A stretch of DNA of 64,000 bases, from contig NZ_JADWYO010000020.1 in the NCBI RefSeq assembly GCF_022414595.1, forward strand, positions 25,361 to 89,360, given 5' to 3'. Numbering within the stretch: the stretch's first letter is position 1; each line of letters opens with the position of its first letter. Made by a program: the position numbers and the translations under genes. Shown here one piece after another: positions 1-9,234 of the stretch. The notes below the pieces were generated by a model that saw only the letters and a program-made list of their open reading frames with translations, did not search any database and was not told the DNA's origin. Source of the DNA: Streptomyces sp. MUM 203J (GTDB lineage Bacteria > Actinomycetota > Actinomycetes > Streptomycetales > Streptomycetaceae).

Positions 1-15
1 TGCACGCACAGCGGC

Positions 16-43
16 CGGGCCACCGCAGTGAAGCGGCGGCCCG
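16..43 (+). terminator. hairpin, likely terminator of a gene left of the window
   Basis: Two 11-base arms, CGGGCCACCGC and GCGGCGGCCCG, pair with one mismatch around a 6-base loop and are followed by TTGGTTC. This looks like a rho-independent terminator for a rightward gene that ends before the window. No such gene is visible here, so strand and role are inferred. Confidence 0.45.
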
Positions 44-343
44 TTGGTTCCGACATCAACAGATGAAGATATTGAACAGGGTCCGCAAGAAAAATGCGGC
101 GCTTCGGGAAGGTAGCAAGCCTTCGTGCCCGCGCGCAGATCCCTCCCGCAGTCACCCTCCTGGCGCTAGGTCAGGCACCTGCCAAGCGGTCTGCGCCCCG
201 CGTGAGCCCTTCGGCACGGAGCGCGCCCCAGGGCGACAGGGTGGGCGCGCTCGTCCGTCACCAGTCGGCATCACTGGTGGCGGCCGGGCGGTCGAGGCTG
301 TTCGTTGCCCCATGTGCGGGTCTCCGGGCCCCGCGTGTGCCGC
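44..343. other. intergenic stretch, no supported gene
   Basis: Only overlapping frames with arginine- and proline-rich shadow compositions are present. A short AT-richer patch near 50-110 could hold a promoter, but no clear -35/-10 pair was found. The missing 3' half of the truncated gene at 344-787 was looked for here and not recognised. Confidence 0.4.
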
Positions 344-787
344 TCACGCGTCCTCCAAGGCGCGGGCCAGAGGGGCGCAGGGCAGGCCCTGGACGGGGAC
401 TCGGGGGGTGGGGCGGTGGGTACGGTGGATGCGGACGTAGGCGTGGCTGCGGGGGTGGACGGGGTGGGGGACCAGGACGTCGACCTCCTCAGGGGCCGTG
501 ATGGCTTCGCCGTACAGGGTGAGGGCTGCCTGGCCCGTGAGTAGGGCGTCCGGCCCGGCATAGAGGAGGGCGGCTCGTAGGCGTTGACGGGGGGTGGGCG
601 GCGTGGGGGCAGCGAGGAGGACTACGCGCGGGAGCACGCGCTGCCAGGGGCCTCCCGGGCGGCAGCGGTTCGCGACGACGTAGGACGCGCAGCCGATATC
701 GCGGAGTTGGTGGACTGTCGCGAGGCCGTCCTGGGCGAGGACCAGGGGGTCGGTGGCGTAGCGGTCGGCGGTGATCAGGTGGGGCAT
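344..787 (-). pseudogene. truncated AbiEi-like / DUF559-type protein
   Basis: This is a 147-residue frame starting MPHLITADRYATD. It resembles the N-terminal half of Streptomyces proteins annotated as type IV toxin-antitoxin AbiEi family antitoxin-like, which I recall as about 300 residues with a winged-helix-like N-terminus (here LAQDGLATVHQLRDIG) and a nuclease-like C-terminal fold. The frame stops right after LARALEDA, where the relatives continue. Nothing resembling the C-terminal half follows in any frame, so a 3' truncation is likely. A short standalone regulator is the alternative. The family call rests on remembered similarity. Confidence 0.5.
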
Positions 788-975
788 GGGGCTGTATCTG
801 CCCTGACCGCCTGGACAACTACCTGATGCGGTACGGATGTTACGTGGTGGTGGCAGGAAGGATCCTGCGTCACTCGGGGTGATTACCTGTCGTCACCAGT
901 CGGTTACGACACGCATCTGTGCGGGCGGATGCGGGGTTGCTGGTCACGTAATCGACCCGATGAACGGAGCACCCC

Positions 976-1443
976 ATGCGTGGAGTTGTCAGGCACGTCC
1001 AGGTCCTTCTCGCTGCTGCCGGGATGGCCGTGACCGTCGCGGAGCCTGCGGCGGCGAGTGCGGTGGGTTATGCGAAGGTCAGCGGCTTCTGCTACACGGT
1101 TCAGAGCCATGACCTCTGCGTCCCCTGGACGACGCTGGGTCACTTCATCCAGGGGGCCGGGAAGAGGATCACTCGCCAGGAAGCCTCCATCCAGGACAGC
1201 GTCGGCCTGGACAGCGCTGGCCGGAGTTGGTGCAACTGGCGCATCGACTGGCGGTACTCAGACACCGATGGACGCACGTACCAAGTCAGCCGTGGCGCGA
1301 TTCATCACGGCTGTGACGGCTGGAACGCAATCGGCCGTATCGACAAGGCCAAGCGCACGTTGAAGCACTACGGCAAAGCCTGTGCCGACTTCTACGTGAA
1401 CGGATCGAAGCACGCGTCGCAGTGCCACTACATCACCAAATGA
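976..1443 (+). CDS. secreted hypothetical protein with several cysteines
   Basis: This 155-residue protein has an N-terminal signal peptide: basic MRGVVRH, a hydrophobic core, and a likely cleavage after AAASA near residue 29. The mature part carries six cysteines and many Trp/Tyr/His residues, suggesting a small disulfide-stabilised extracellular domain. A GGAG element lies about ten bases before the ATG. I recognise no family. The next gene, a small membrane protein, starts three bases after the stop and is probably translationally coupled, so the two may work together at the cell surface. Codon use is less GC-extreme than in the core genes. Confidence 0.7.
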   Translation: MRGVVRHVQVLLAAAGMAVTVAEPAAASAVGYAKVSGFCYTVQSHDLCVPWTTLGHFIQGAGKRITRQEASIQDSVGLDSAGRSWCNWRIDWRYSDTDGRTYQVSRGAIHHGCDGWNAIGRIDKAKRTLKHYGKACADFYVNGSKHASQCHYITK

Positions 1444-1446
1444 CGG

Positions 1447-1698
1447 ATGGATCTGATCGTGAACGAGCGTCTCCTCACCTCGCTCCAGGCGCGGCTGCTG
1501 CGCTGGCTGTTCATCGCCGCCCTGTGCTCGATCCTTGCGGCACTCCTTGTGATGGGCGTGACGCTGCTCCTGCCGGACGACGTCGTGGTGGCCATGAGTG
1601 ACAGCACGTACATGGGCATCGTCGTCGCCGTCACCGCGGCCCTCTCCGTCGGCGTCCACCTGCTGACCCGCCGCAAGCCCCCCCGCCCCCCGCGCTAG
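1447..1698 (+). CDS. small membrane protein with two predicted helices
   Basis: This 83-residue protein has two hydrophobic segments, about residues 19-42 (WLFIAALCSILAALLVMGVT) and 55-73, and a basic tail ending RRKPPRPPR. The start lies three bases after the stop of the secreted-protein gene upstream, so the two form an operon. No family is recognised. A membrane partner or protective factor for the upstream secreted protein is possible, but that is only an inference from the arrangement. Confidence 0.6.
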   Translation: MDLIVNERLLTSLQARLLRWLFIAALCSILAALLVMGVTLLLPDDVVVAMSDSTYMGIVVAVTAALSVGVHLLTRRKPPRPPR

Positions 1699-1738
1699 CC
1701 TCAGGCGGCAGGGCTTGACGATGCCGGAGGTGGCTGTG

Positions 1739-2047
1739 ATGGGGATGGGGAACGTGCCGGGGGCTGTGGTGGCGGCCGGGGGGCTGGTCGGGGGGTACGG
1801 GGTGGCCCGGTGGACCGGGAAGCGGCCGCTTGGCGGGGTGGCGCTGGCCGCTGCCGGGGCGGTGGCCGCCAGGGAGTGGCGGCGGAGCAGTGGGGGCGCG
1901 GCCGCCGCCGGGCTGAGCGCGGCCTATCTCGCCGCCTTCGCGGGGGCGCACCCCCTGGCCCGGAAGATGGGCGCCTGGCCTGCCGTTTTCGCCGTGGCGG
2001 GCGGGATGGCCGTGGCTTCTCTCGTGGTGACGCGGCGGGAGGGTTGA
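1739..2047 (+). CDS. conserved small membrane protein, unknown function
   Basis: The protein is glycine- and alanine-rich with about three hydrophobic segments and a basic end (TRREG). The frame opens at a TTG at 1715, but GGAGG at 1726-1730 sits eight bases before the ATG at 1739, so I place the start there, giving 102 residues. It resembles short DUF-less membrane proteins common in Streptomyces. It converges with the DUF445 gene. No function can be assigned. Confidence 0.5.
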   Translation: MGMGNVPGAVVAAGGLVGGYGVARWTGKRPLGGVALAAAGAVAAREWRRSSGGAAAAGLSAAYLAAFAGAHPLARKMGAWPAVFAVAGGMAVASLVVTRREG

Positions 2048-2124
2048 ACGCGGGCTCGGGGGCGTACGTATGTAACGGCACCTCCCCGTAGTAACTGGGC
2101 GGGTGGCCGGTCGGCAGGGGCCGG

Positions 2125-3420
2125 TCATCCGCTCAGGGAGTGGGAGATCGTGTAGATCGCCAAGCCGGCCAGGGCTCCTACCACCGTGCCGTTGATGCGG
2201 ATGAACTGGAGGTCCCGGCCGATGTGGGCCTCGATCTTGCGGCTGGTCTCCATCGCGTCCCAGCTCGCCACCGTCTCCGTGATCAGGGAGGTGAGTTCCT
2301 TCCGGTAGGTCGTCACCAGGTACGCCGCCGCGTCTTCCAGCCAGCCCTCGGTCTTGCGTTGCAGTTCCCTGTCCGTCGACAGGCGGGCGCCCAGCGACAG
2401 CAGTGACGCCCGCGCCCTCACGCGGAGTTCGCTTCGCTCGTCCTCCGCCGCCGACATGATCATGGCGCGGACCGACGACCACGCCGACGCGATGATGTCC
2501 TGGATCTCCGGGCGGTGGAGGAGTGTCGTCTTCAGCGTCTCCACGCGGGTGCGTGTGTCCGTGTCCGACTGGAGGTCCTGGGCGAAGTCCCTCAGGAACC
2601 TGTCCAGCGCGCCCCTGGCCGGGTGCGTCGGCATGTCCCGCATCTCCGTGACGAAGCGGAGGAGCTCCCTGTAGACGCGATCACCCACCTTGCGGTCCAC
2701 GAAGCGGGGCGTCCAGCCCGGTGCGCCGCCCTGGACCGCGTCCATCACCGAGTCCGCGTGCAGGACCAGCCAGTCGTGGGCCCGCGCGCAGACCAGGTCG
2801 ACCGCGCGGTGGTGGGCGCCGTCCTCCACGACGCGGGTCAGGGTCTTGCCCAGGGGCCCCGACACCTCCGCCGACTCCGCGCGTCGGGTGATCGCCTCGC
2901 CCACCACCGCTTGCACGTCGGCGTCGCGCAGGACCGTCAGGGCGCCTCTGAGGGCTGTCGACAGCTCCTGCGTCACCCGGTCCACGTGGGCGGGCGAGGA
3001 GAGCCAGTCCCCCAGGCGGGATGCCACGTTCAGGGCGTGCAGGCGGGTTCTCACCACCTCCCCGGAGAGGAAGTTCTCGCCCACGAAGCGGCCCAGCGAC
3101 TCACCGAGCTGGTCCTTCTTCGTGGGGATGATCGCCGTGTGCGGGATCGGCAGGCCCATCGGGCGCCGGAACAGTGCCGTCACCGCGAACCAGTCCGCCA
3201 GCGCGCCCACCATGCCCGCCTCGGCCGCCGCCGCCACGTAGCCGGGCCAGCCCGTGACACCCGAGGACTTCGCCCAGGTGGCCAGGGAGTAGATCACGGC
3301 GACGAGTACGAGGAGGGCCGTCGCCGTCACCTTCATGCGGCGGACACCTCTGCGGCGCTCCTCGTCCTCCGCCGTGTAGCTGAAAGCCGTGGAGGCCGTC
3401 TTCGTGGGCTGTTCGGTCAC
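2125..3420 (-). CDS. DUF445 family membrane protein
   Basis: This 431-residue protein has the DUF445 pattern: an N-terminal membrane helix (ALLVLVAVIYSLATWAKS), the conserved stretch AGMVGALADWFAVTALFRRP with IPHTAIIP after it, a long amphipathic helical region rich in charged residues, and a hydrophobic C-terminal helix (VVGALAGLAIYTISHSL). The Bacillus YheB/YtlP-type relatives have no established biochemical role. The start MTEQPTKTAST fits the family. It is the last of a run of minus-strand genes, about ten bases downstream of the DUF1707 gene, so co-transcription is possible. Confidence 0.85.
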   Translation of the reverse strand: MTEQPTKTASTAFSYTAEDEERRRGVRRMKVTATALLVLVAVIYSLATWAKSSGVTGWPGYVAAAAEAGMVGALADWFAVTALFRRPMGLPIPHTAIIPTKKDQLGESLGRFVGENFLSGEVVRTRLHALNVASRLGDWLSSPAHVDRVTQELSTALRGALTVLRDADVQAVVGEAITRRAESAEVSGPLGKTLTRVVEDGAHHRAVDLVCARAHDWLVLHADSVMDAVQGGAPGWTPRFVDRKVGDRVYRELLRFVTEMRDMPTHPARGALDRFLRDFAQDLQSDTDTRTRVETLKTTLLHRPEIQDIIASAWSSVRAMIMSAAEDERSELRVRARASLLSLGARLSTDRELQRKTEGWLEDAAAYLVTTYRKELTSLITETVASWDAMETSRKIEAHIGRDLQFIRINGTVVGALAGLAIYTISHSLSG

Positions 3421-3430
3421 GGACCGTACT

Positions 3431-4078
3431 TTACTTTTCCAGCGACTTCCGCCGTTTGTCGGGCTTTTTGGGCTTCCGCTTCACGTCCACCCCGCCCATG
3501 AGCGCGAAACCCGTCACCCGCACCTTCGGGGAGCCCGGCGAGCCCTCCCCCGCGCCCCGGTCGTCGAAGCCGCCCATCAGGGCGAAGCCCGTGACCTCGA
3601 CGTCCAGCTCGGGCGGCACGATCACATCGATGCCGCCCATGACCGTGAAGCAGCGGATCACGATCTCGCGGTCCTCGAAGTCCGCGTCCCGCAGGTCGAT
3701 GTCCCCGCCGCCCATCAGCGCGAACGCCGTGAACGCCCGCCCGATGCTCCACTTGCCGCGCCGCGAGAATCCCCCGAACATCGCCCCCGCACCGCGCGAG
3801 GTCGCCGGTCTGCCGATCCGCGCGGTCCAGGCGCCGGCATCCGGGGCCGCCGCCGGCGCGGCCCCGGGTGCCGCACCTGCCTGCGGCAGGTCCCGCGTGA
3901 GGGGCTCCAGCTCCCCGTACGTCCGGGCCTTGTACGCCGCGTCCAGCCGTTCCTCGAACTCCGGCATCTCCAGGCGGCCCTCCGCGACCGCCTCCCGCAG
4001 CCGCTCCGCCACCTGCTCGCGGTCCGTGTCCGAGGCGCGCATCTCCGGAAGCCGCTCCGGAAGCCGGTCGTCTGCCAT
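3431..4078 (-). CDS. DUF1707 / SHOCT-like and cell-wall-active-response domain protein
   Basis: Of the 215 residues, 14-66 form a DUF1707 domain (RASDTDREQVAERLREAV, then GELEPLTRDLP). The C-terminal half holds repeated beta-rich strands containing ALMGG(G/F/V)D, typical of LiaF-like C-terminal domains. LiaF relatives modulate envelope-stress signalling, but this protein lacks the N-terminal membrane helices of LiaF. The gene starts nine bases after the ABC ATPase gene and its GAGGAG directly abuts the ATG, so translation may be coupled to the ATPase. The link to the exporter is inferred from position. Confidence 0.8.
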   Translation of the reverse strand: MADDRLPERLPEMRASDTDREQVAERLREAVAEGRLEMPEFEERLDAAYKARTYGELEPLTRDLPQAGAAPGAAPAAAPDAGAWTARIGRPATSRGAGAMFGGFSRRGKWSIGRAFTAFALMGGGDIDLRDADFEDREIVIRCFTVMGGIDVIVPPELDVEVTGFALMGGFDDRGAGEGSPGSPKVRVTGFALMGGVDVKRKPKKPDKRRKSLEK

Positions 4079-4087
4079 CTCCTCAGC

Positions 4088-5056
4088 CTAGGGCGCCCGC
4101 CGGTCCTCGTACATCTTCGCGATCAGACTCTCGATGTCGGGCTCCCGGACCGAGAGGTCCATCAGGGGGTACGAGGCGGCCACCTCAGCCACCAGAGGCG
4201 CCGCCGACTGCGTCACCGGGAACGCCAGCCACTGGCGCGGGCCCTCCACCCGGACCGTCCGCGCGCCCGGCAGCTCGATCGGGGGCAGCTCGCGCTCCAG
4301 GTCCACCACGAGGGTCCGCTCACCGGCGCCGTCCTCGTGCAGGCCGCCGAGGGCGCCGTCGTACATCAGACGGCCGTGGTCGATGACCATGACCCGTTTG
4401 CAGAGCTGCTCGATGTCGGTGAGGTCGTGGGTGGTCAGCAGGACCGTCGTGCCCTGTGACGCGTTGAGGTCCCGCAGGAACTCCCTGACCTTCGCCTTCG
4501 ACACGATGTCCAGGCCGATCGTCGGCTCGTCCAGGTACAGCACCTCCGGGTCGTGCAGCAGCGCCGCCGCGATGTCGCCGCGCATCCGCTGGCCCAGCGA
4601 CAGCTGCCGCACCGGGACGTCCAGCAGCGCGCCCAGGTCCAGCAGCTCCACGCAGCGGTCCAGGTTCTCCCGGTAGCGGGCGTCGGGGATCCTGTACATG
4701 CGGTGCATCAGCCGGTACGAGTCCCGCAGCGGCAGGTCCCACCACAGCATCGTGCGCTGGCCGAACACCACGCCGATGCGGCGGGCCAGCCGGGTCCGGT
4801 CCCGCGACGGGTCGGTGCCCGCCACCCGCAGGTGCCCGCCGCTCGGGGTCAGGATGCCGGTCAGCATCTTGATCGTCGTCGACTTGCCCGCGCCGTTCGG
4901 GCCGATGTAGCCGACCATCTCGCCGCGTGCCACCTGGAACGTCAGGCCGTCGACCGCCCGCACCCTGCGGCGCTCCCGGCGCAGCACGCCCACCCTGCGG
5001 CGTACGTCGAAGACCTTCTCCACGTTCTCCAGCTCGATGAAGTCCTCGTCCATCAC
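4088..5056 (-). CDS. ABC-2 type transporter ATP-binding protein
   Basis: This 322-residue ABC ATPase has a Walker A at about residues 52-60 (GPNGAGKST), a signature LSLGQRMRGD near 152-161, a Walker B VLYLDEPT at about 172-179 and the H-loop sequence TTHD. Its C-terminal domain is typical of ABC-2 exporters. It energises the two permeases encoded just upstream (5066-6743) in the same operon, with nine bases between genes. A GTG at 5056 is preceded by GAGGG, and the ATG three bases later is the alternative start. The substrate is unknown: the pair resembles drug or lipid exporters of the ABC2_membrane_6 type. Confidence 0.93.
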   Translation of the reverse strand: MMDEDFIELENVEKVFDVRRRVGVLRRERRRVRAVDGLTFQVARGEMVGYIGPNGAGKSTTIKMLTGILTPSGGHLRVAGTDPSRDRTRLARRIGVVFGQRTMLWWDLPLRDSYRLMHRMYRIPDARYRENLDRCVELLDLGALLDVPVRQLSLGQRMRGDIAAALLHDPEVLYLDEPTIGLDIVSKAKVREFLRDLNASQGTTVLLTTHDLTDIEQLCKRVMVIDHGRLMYDGALGGLHEDGAGERTLVVDLERELPPIELPGARTVRVEGPRQWLAFPVTQSAAPLVAEVAASYPLMDLSVREPDIESLIAKMYEDRRAP

Positions 5057-5065
5057 GTACGGCCC

Positions 5066-5932
5066 TCAGCTTCCCGTGCTCCGGTACGAACGCAGCCCCA
5101 CCCGCCAAGCCAGCCCCGCCAGCCCCCCGAACACCACCGCCACCAGCGGCGACACGAACACAGCCCAGCCCGGCAGGCCCGCCGGGGGCTGACGTCCCAG
5201 CACGTACAGCGCCGGAACCCAGTTCACGAACGCCAGCGGGACGACGTACACCACGCCCCGCACCAGTTCCCCCGCGAAGATCGTCGGCGGGTACTGCAGG
5301 AGGGTGTTCCCGCCGTACGTGAAGGAGTTCACGACCTCCGTGCCGTCCTGCGCCCAGAACTGGAACGCCGCCCCCGCCACCATCACCGAGCCGAAGATCA
5401 GGCCGCCGGTCACCACCATCAGCGGCACCATCGCCACCTTCAGCGGCGTCCAGGCGACCGTCCCGTCCAGCACCACCACGGACCACACCAGGACCACCAG
5501 CCCCTGGAACACCCGCCCCAGCCGCCGCAGCGCGAACCGGTCCGCCGCCACCAGGGCCAGCACCGGCACCGGGCGCACCAGCAGCGTGTCCATCGTGCCG
5601 TCCCGCACCCGGCGCCCCAGCCGGGCCACCTGACCGAGCGCCAGGTCCGCGAGTCCGAACGCCACGCACGTCGTCCCGTACAGGAAGGCCACCTCCGCGA
5701 AGGAGAAGCCGCCCAGGCCGCGGACGTGAGTGAACATCAGCAGGATCACGACGAAGTCGAAGAAGTTGGCGACCCCGTTCGCCAGCAGGGTCATCGCGAA
5801 CGAGAAGCGGTACGTCATCGTCGAGCGGATCCACATGTGGGCGATCAGGCCGTACGCCCGCAGGCCCTCCCTCAGCCGCCAGAGGTCCTCCCGCGGCCGG
5901 AACCCGGCCCGCGGTGCCGAAGCCTCAGCCAC
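5066..5932 (-). CDS. ABC-2 type transporter permease (second)
   Basis: This 288-residue membrane protein has about six hydrophobic segments, for example SFAMTLLANGVANFFDFVVI and the block around GSVMVAGAAFQFWAQDGTE. The frame is open far upstream, but the coding-like sequence begins at VAEASAPR. The GTG at 5932 overlaps the stop of the first permease by eight bases, so I use that start. With the permease before it and the ATPase after it, it forms an asymmetric ABC-2 exporter. Confidence 0.88.
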   Translation of the reverse strand: MAEASAPRAGFRPREDLWRLREGLRAYGLIAHMWIRSTMTYRFSFAMTLLANGVANFFDFVVILLMFTHVRGLGGFSFAEVAFLYGTTCVAFGLADLALGQVARLGRRVRDGTMDTLLVRPVPVLALVAADRFALRRLGRVFQGLVVLVWSVVVLDGTVAWTPLKVAMVPLMVVTGGLIFGSVMVAGAAFQFWAQDGTEVVNSFTYGGNTLLQYPPTIFAGELVRGVVYVVPLAFVNWVPALYVLGRQPPAGLPGWAVFVSPLVAVVFGGLAGLAWRVGLRSYRSTGS

Positions 5933-6743
5933 CCTGCACCACCACCCTCCGCGTCGCCGCCGCCTGGAGCGCCCGGCCCGCGGCCAGCAGCACCAGCGCC
6001 CACGCCGTCTGGAATCCGTACGCCTCCCACAGGGCCCAGCCGGTCCGCTTCTCCAGGAACACGTCGGCCGGGATCTGGAGCATCGACGCCCACGGCAGTG
6101 CCCGTGCCACCTCTCCCAGCGCACCCGGGAAGACGTGCAGCGGCAGCAGCATTCCCGAGAAGAACGTCCCCGCCAGCCAGGCCACCTGCACCACCCCCGT
6201 CCCGTCCATCAGCCAGAACGCCGACAGCCCCACCAGGAACCAGATCCCGAAGCTGACCACCGTGCCCAGCAGGACGGACAGCAGGAACGCCGGCCAGGTC
6301 AGCCAGTCCTCCGGCAGCGCGAGGTCGAAGGCCAGGGCGCCGACCAGCAGCGGGACGACGCCCCGGCCCAGCAGCTGGAAGGCCGCCCGGCCCAGCGCGC
6401 CCGCCAGCCACCACAGCTGGAGGTCCGCCGGGCGGTACAGGTCCACCGCGATGTCGCCCGACTTGATCCGCTCGATCAGTTCGTCCGCGAAGCCGCCGCC
6501 CATGAGCGAGCAGACCGCCAGCAGCGCCTGGCCGATCCACACGTACGCGAGTGCCTCGGCCATGTCGTAGCCGCCGAGGCGCGGTCGCTCGTCCCACAGG
6601 GCCATGTAGGTGAACGCGAGGATGAAGCCGAAGACCGTGTTCGTGAACACTCCGGCCGCCGTGGCCACGCGGTAGGTGGCGTGGCGGCGGAACGCCCCGG
6701 TCAGGACGGTCGCGTAGAGCCGGGCCTCCGTCGTCAGCCGCAC
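5925..6743 (-). CDS. ABC-2 type transporter permease (first)
   Basis: This 272-residue protein has about six membrane segments, such as VFTNTVFGFILAFTYMALW and FLLSVLLGTVVSFGIWFLVG. It is paralogous in layout to the next permease. The sequence becomes protein-like at RLTTEARLYATVLTGAF, and GGGAGG lies four bases before a GTG at 6743, which I take as the start. It is the first gene of the permease-permease-ATPase-DUF1707 operon and is divergent from the penicillin-binding protein gene. Confidence 0.88.
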   Translation of the reverse strand: MRLTTEARLYATVLTGAFRRHATYRVATAAGVFTNTVFGFILAFTYMALWDERPRLGGYDMAEALAYVWIGQALLAVCSLMGGGFADELIERIKSGDIAVDLYRPADLQLWWLAGALGRAAFQLLGRGVVPLLVGALAFDLALPEDWLTWPAFLLSVLLGTVVSFGIWFLVGLSAFWLMDGTGVVQVAWLAGTFFSGMLLPLHVFPGALGEVARALPWASMLQIPADVFLEKRTGWALWEAYGFQTAWALVLLAAGRALQAAATRRVVVQGG

Positions 6744-6978
6744 GTCGCCTCCCGTCGGACGGGCCGTCACGTCAAAGCCCGTGACTCTACTGACGTACGG
6801 CTCCGGGGTGCGAGCCCTTTTCCGGTTCACGCCACACGCGCACACCGGCCGCATGTCCGGCGCGGCGCAATGCGCGGGATGGCGGGGGTCCCGGTGCACT
6901 ATGAGGACCGGACGCATACCAGGCAAACCGACACATACTCGGACAGCGTCCCGACACAGCGAACAGGGCCGGAGGCAC

Positions 6979-9210
6979 ATGAGCGACCACCCCTCGCAGC
7001 CGCCAGGAGGCTGGGAGCCGCGCGACCCCACCGTCACCGCGTCGACGCCCCGGCCTCCCGGCGTCGGCCGACGTGCCCGGCGCAGGGCCGTGCGGGCGGA
7101 GAAGCGGGCCGCCCGCCGGGCCCGCCGTACCGGGTGGCGCAGGCTCGTACCCACCTGGCGCATGGTGCTCGGCGGCCTGCTGTTCGTCGTCCTGCTGCTC
7201 GGCGGCGGGTTCCTCGCCGGATACCTGCTGATCGAGATCCCGCCCGCCAACGCCTCCGCCACCGCGCAGGCCAACGTCTACCTGTACGCGGACGGCGCCG
7301 CCCTGGCCCGGGCCGGGAAGGTCAACCGGGAGAACGTGCCGCTGTCGCGGGTGCCGGAGCCGCTCCAGCGGGCGGTGCTCGCGGCCGAGGACCGGGACTT
7401 CTACTCCGAGCCGGGCGTCGACCCGGAGGCGCTGCTGCGGGCCGGCTGGTTCACCGTCAGCGGCCGTGGGACCCAGGGCGGTTCGACGATCACCCAGCAG
7501 TACGTCAAGAACTACTACCTGGGGCAGGAGCGGACCGTCACCCGCAAGGTCAAGGAGTTCTTCATCGCCGTCAAGCTGAGCCGCCAGAAGCCCAAGGACA
7601 GGATCCTGGAGGGTTATCTGAACACCAGCTACTACGGGCGCAACGCGTACGGCGTGCAGGCGGCGGCGCGCGCCTACTACGACAAGGACGTCGACGAACT
7701 GGACGTCGCCGAGGGCGCGTACCTGGCCTCCCTCCTCAACGCGCCCAGCGCGTACGACGTCGGGTCCCGCTCCGGCAACCAGGTGCGGGCACTGGCCCGC
7801 TGGAAGTGGGTGCTGAACGGGATGGTCGCGGAGGGCTGGCTGAGCGCCGCCGACCGGGCGAAGCTGACGTTCCCCGCCGTCGTCCCGGCACGCCCCGCCG
7901 CCGGGCTCGCCGGGCAGCGCGGGTACGTCGTCCAGGCGGTGAACGCCTATCTCGTGCGGCACGGCATCATCGGCCGCGGAGCGCTCGCCGCCGGGGGCTA
8001 CCGCATCACCACCACCCTCCAGAAGGACAAGGTCGACGCGTTCGAGGACGCGGTGGGCGAGCAGGTGCTGGCCAGGCTGGACCCGCAGCGCCGCGAGGCC
8101 GACCGGTACGTACGGGTCGGGGGCGCGTCCGTCGAACCGGCCACCGGCAAGGTGGTCGCCCTCTACGGCGGCATCGGCTACACCCGGCAGTACGTCAACA
8201 ACGCGACCCGCCGGGACTACCAGGTCGGCTCCACCTTCAAGCCGTTCGTGTTCGCCGCCGCCGTCGACCGGGGCGCGACCACCCAGTACGGCGAACCGGT
8301 CACTCCGGACACGGTGTACGACGGCACGAACAAGCGGCCCGTCGAGGGCTGGAGCGGCGCCGCGTACGCACCCGGCAACGAGGACGACGTCAGCTACGGC
8401 GGCATCACCCTGCGGGACGCCACCGACCGGTCCGTGAACGCCGTGTACGCGCAACTGGCCGTGGACGTCGGGCCGTCGGCGGTGGAGCGGACGGCGGTCG
8501 CGCTCGGGCTGCCGGCCGACACCCCGGACCTCACCCCGTCGCCGTCCATCGCGCTGGGACCGGCCACCGCGAGCGTGCTCGACATGGCCGGGGCGTACGC
8601 GACGCTCGCCAACCACGGGCAGCGGGCCCCCGCGTACACGCTCGTCGAGAAGGCCGAGCGGATCGGTCCCGGCGGGCCGGAGCCGCTGACGCTGCCCGCG
8701 ACACTCGCCTCCCCCGCCAACGGCGGCACCGCCCGGCAGGTCATCAGCCGCGAGGCCGCCGACACGACGACGGCCCTGCTGCGCGGGGTCGTCGACGGGG
8801 GCACGGGCACGGCCGCGCGGGCGGCGGGGCGCCCTGCGGCCGGGAAGACCGGGACGGCGGAGGACGACAAGGCCGCGTGGTTCGCGGGCTACACCCCGGA
8901 GCTGGCGACGGTGGTCGCGCTGATGGGCCAGGACCCCGAGACGGGCGCGCAGGAGCCGCTGTACGGGGCGATGGGGCTGGCCCGGATCAACGGCGGCGGC
9001 CCGCCCGCCGAGGTGTGGGCGCACTACACGGGCACGGCCCTGGAGGGAGCGCCGGTACGGGACTTCGAGCTGCAGGTGCCGGACCATGCGCTGTACGGGG
9101 ACGGCGACCCCCGGCGGCCGGAGCGGTGGGAGGAGGACCCGTTCGGGTGGCGGGAGCCGTGGCAGCGGGGCCATGACGGATGGGGCGGGCCGCGGCGGGG
9201 GCGGCCCTGA
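6979..9210 (+). CDS. bifunctional class A penicillin-binding protein
   Basis: This 743-residue enzyme polymerises and cross-links peptidoglycan at the outer face of the membrane. A basic cytoplasmic tail is followed by a membrane anchor near residues 55-80 (MVLGGLLFVVLLLGGGFLAG). The glycosyltransferase-51 domain shows AAEDRDFY with Glu137 and QGGSTITQQYVKNYYL. The transpeptidase has the nucleophile motif STFK at Ser418, SVN at about 485-487 and KTG at about 623-625. GGAGG stands three bases before the ATG at 6979. The tail after the transpeptidase is short and lacks PASTA repeats. Confidence 0.95.
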   Translation: MSDHPSQPPGGWEPRDPTVTASTPRPPGVGRRARRRAVRAEKRAARRARRTGWRRLVPTWRMVLGGLLFVVLLLGGGFLAGYLLIEIPPANASATAQANVYLYADGAALARAGKVNRENVPLSRVPEPLQRAVLAAEDRDFYSEPGVDPEALLRAGWFTVSGRGTQGGSTITQQYVKNYYLGQERTVTRKVKEFFIAVKLSRQKPKDRILEGYLNTSYYGRNAYGVQAAARAYYDKDVDELDVAEGAYLASLLNAPSAYDVGSRSGNQVRALARWKWVLNGMVAEGWLSAADRAKLTFPAVVPARPAAGLAGQRGYVVQAVNAYLVRHGIIGRGALAAGGYRITTTLQKDKVDAFEDAVGEQVLARLDPQRREADRYVRVGGASVEPATGKVVALYGGIGYTRQYVNNATRRDYQVGSTFKPFVFAAAVDRGATTQYGEPVTPDTVYDGTNKRPVEGWSGAAYAPGNEDDVSYGGITLRDATDRSVNAVYAQLAVDVGPSAVERTAVALGLPADTPDLTPSPSIALGPATASVLDMAGAYATLANHGQRAPAYTLVEKAERIGPGGPEPLTLPATLASPANGGTARQVISREAADTTTALLRGVVDGGTGTAARAAGRPAAGKTGTAEDDKAAWFAGYTPELATVVALMGQDPETGAQEPLYGAMGLARINGGGPPAEVWAHYTGTALEGAPVRDFELQVPDHALYGDGDPRRPERWEEDPFGWREPWQRGHDGWGGPRRGRP

Positions 9211-9234
9211 GCGCGGGAACGCGGCGGGGGCGGG

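Noticed and set aside
5730..9176. Very long antisense or alternate-frame ORFs, for example over 1100 codons here and about 770 codons opposite the M6 protease
   Set aside because: Arg/Pro/Gly/His-rich shadow composition, no motif, and a convincing gene in the other frame. They are a product of high GC third-position bias.
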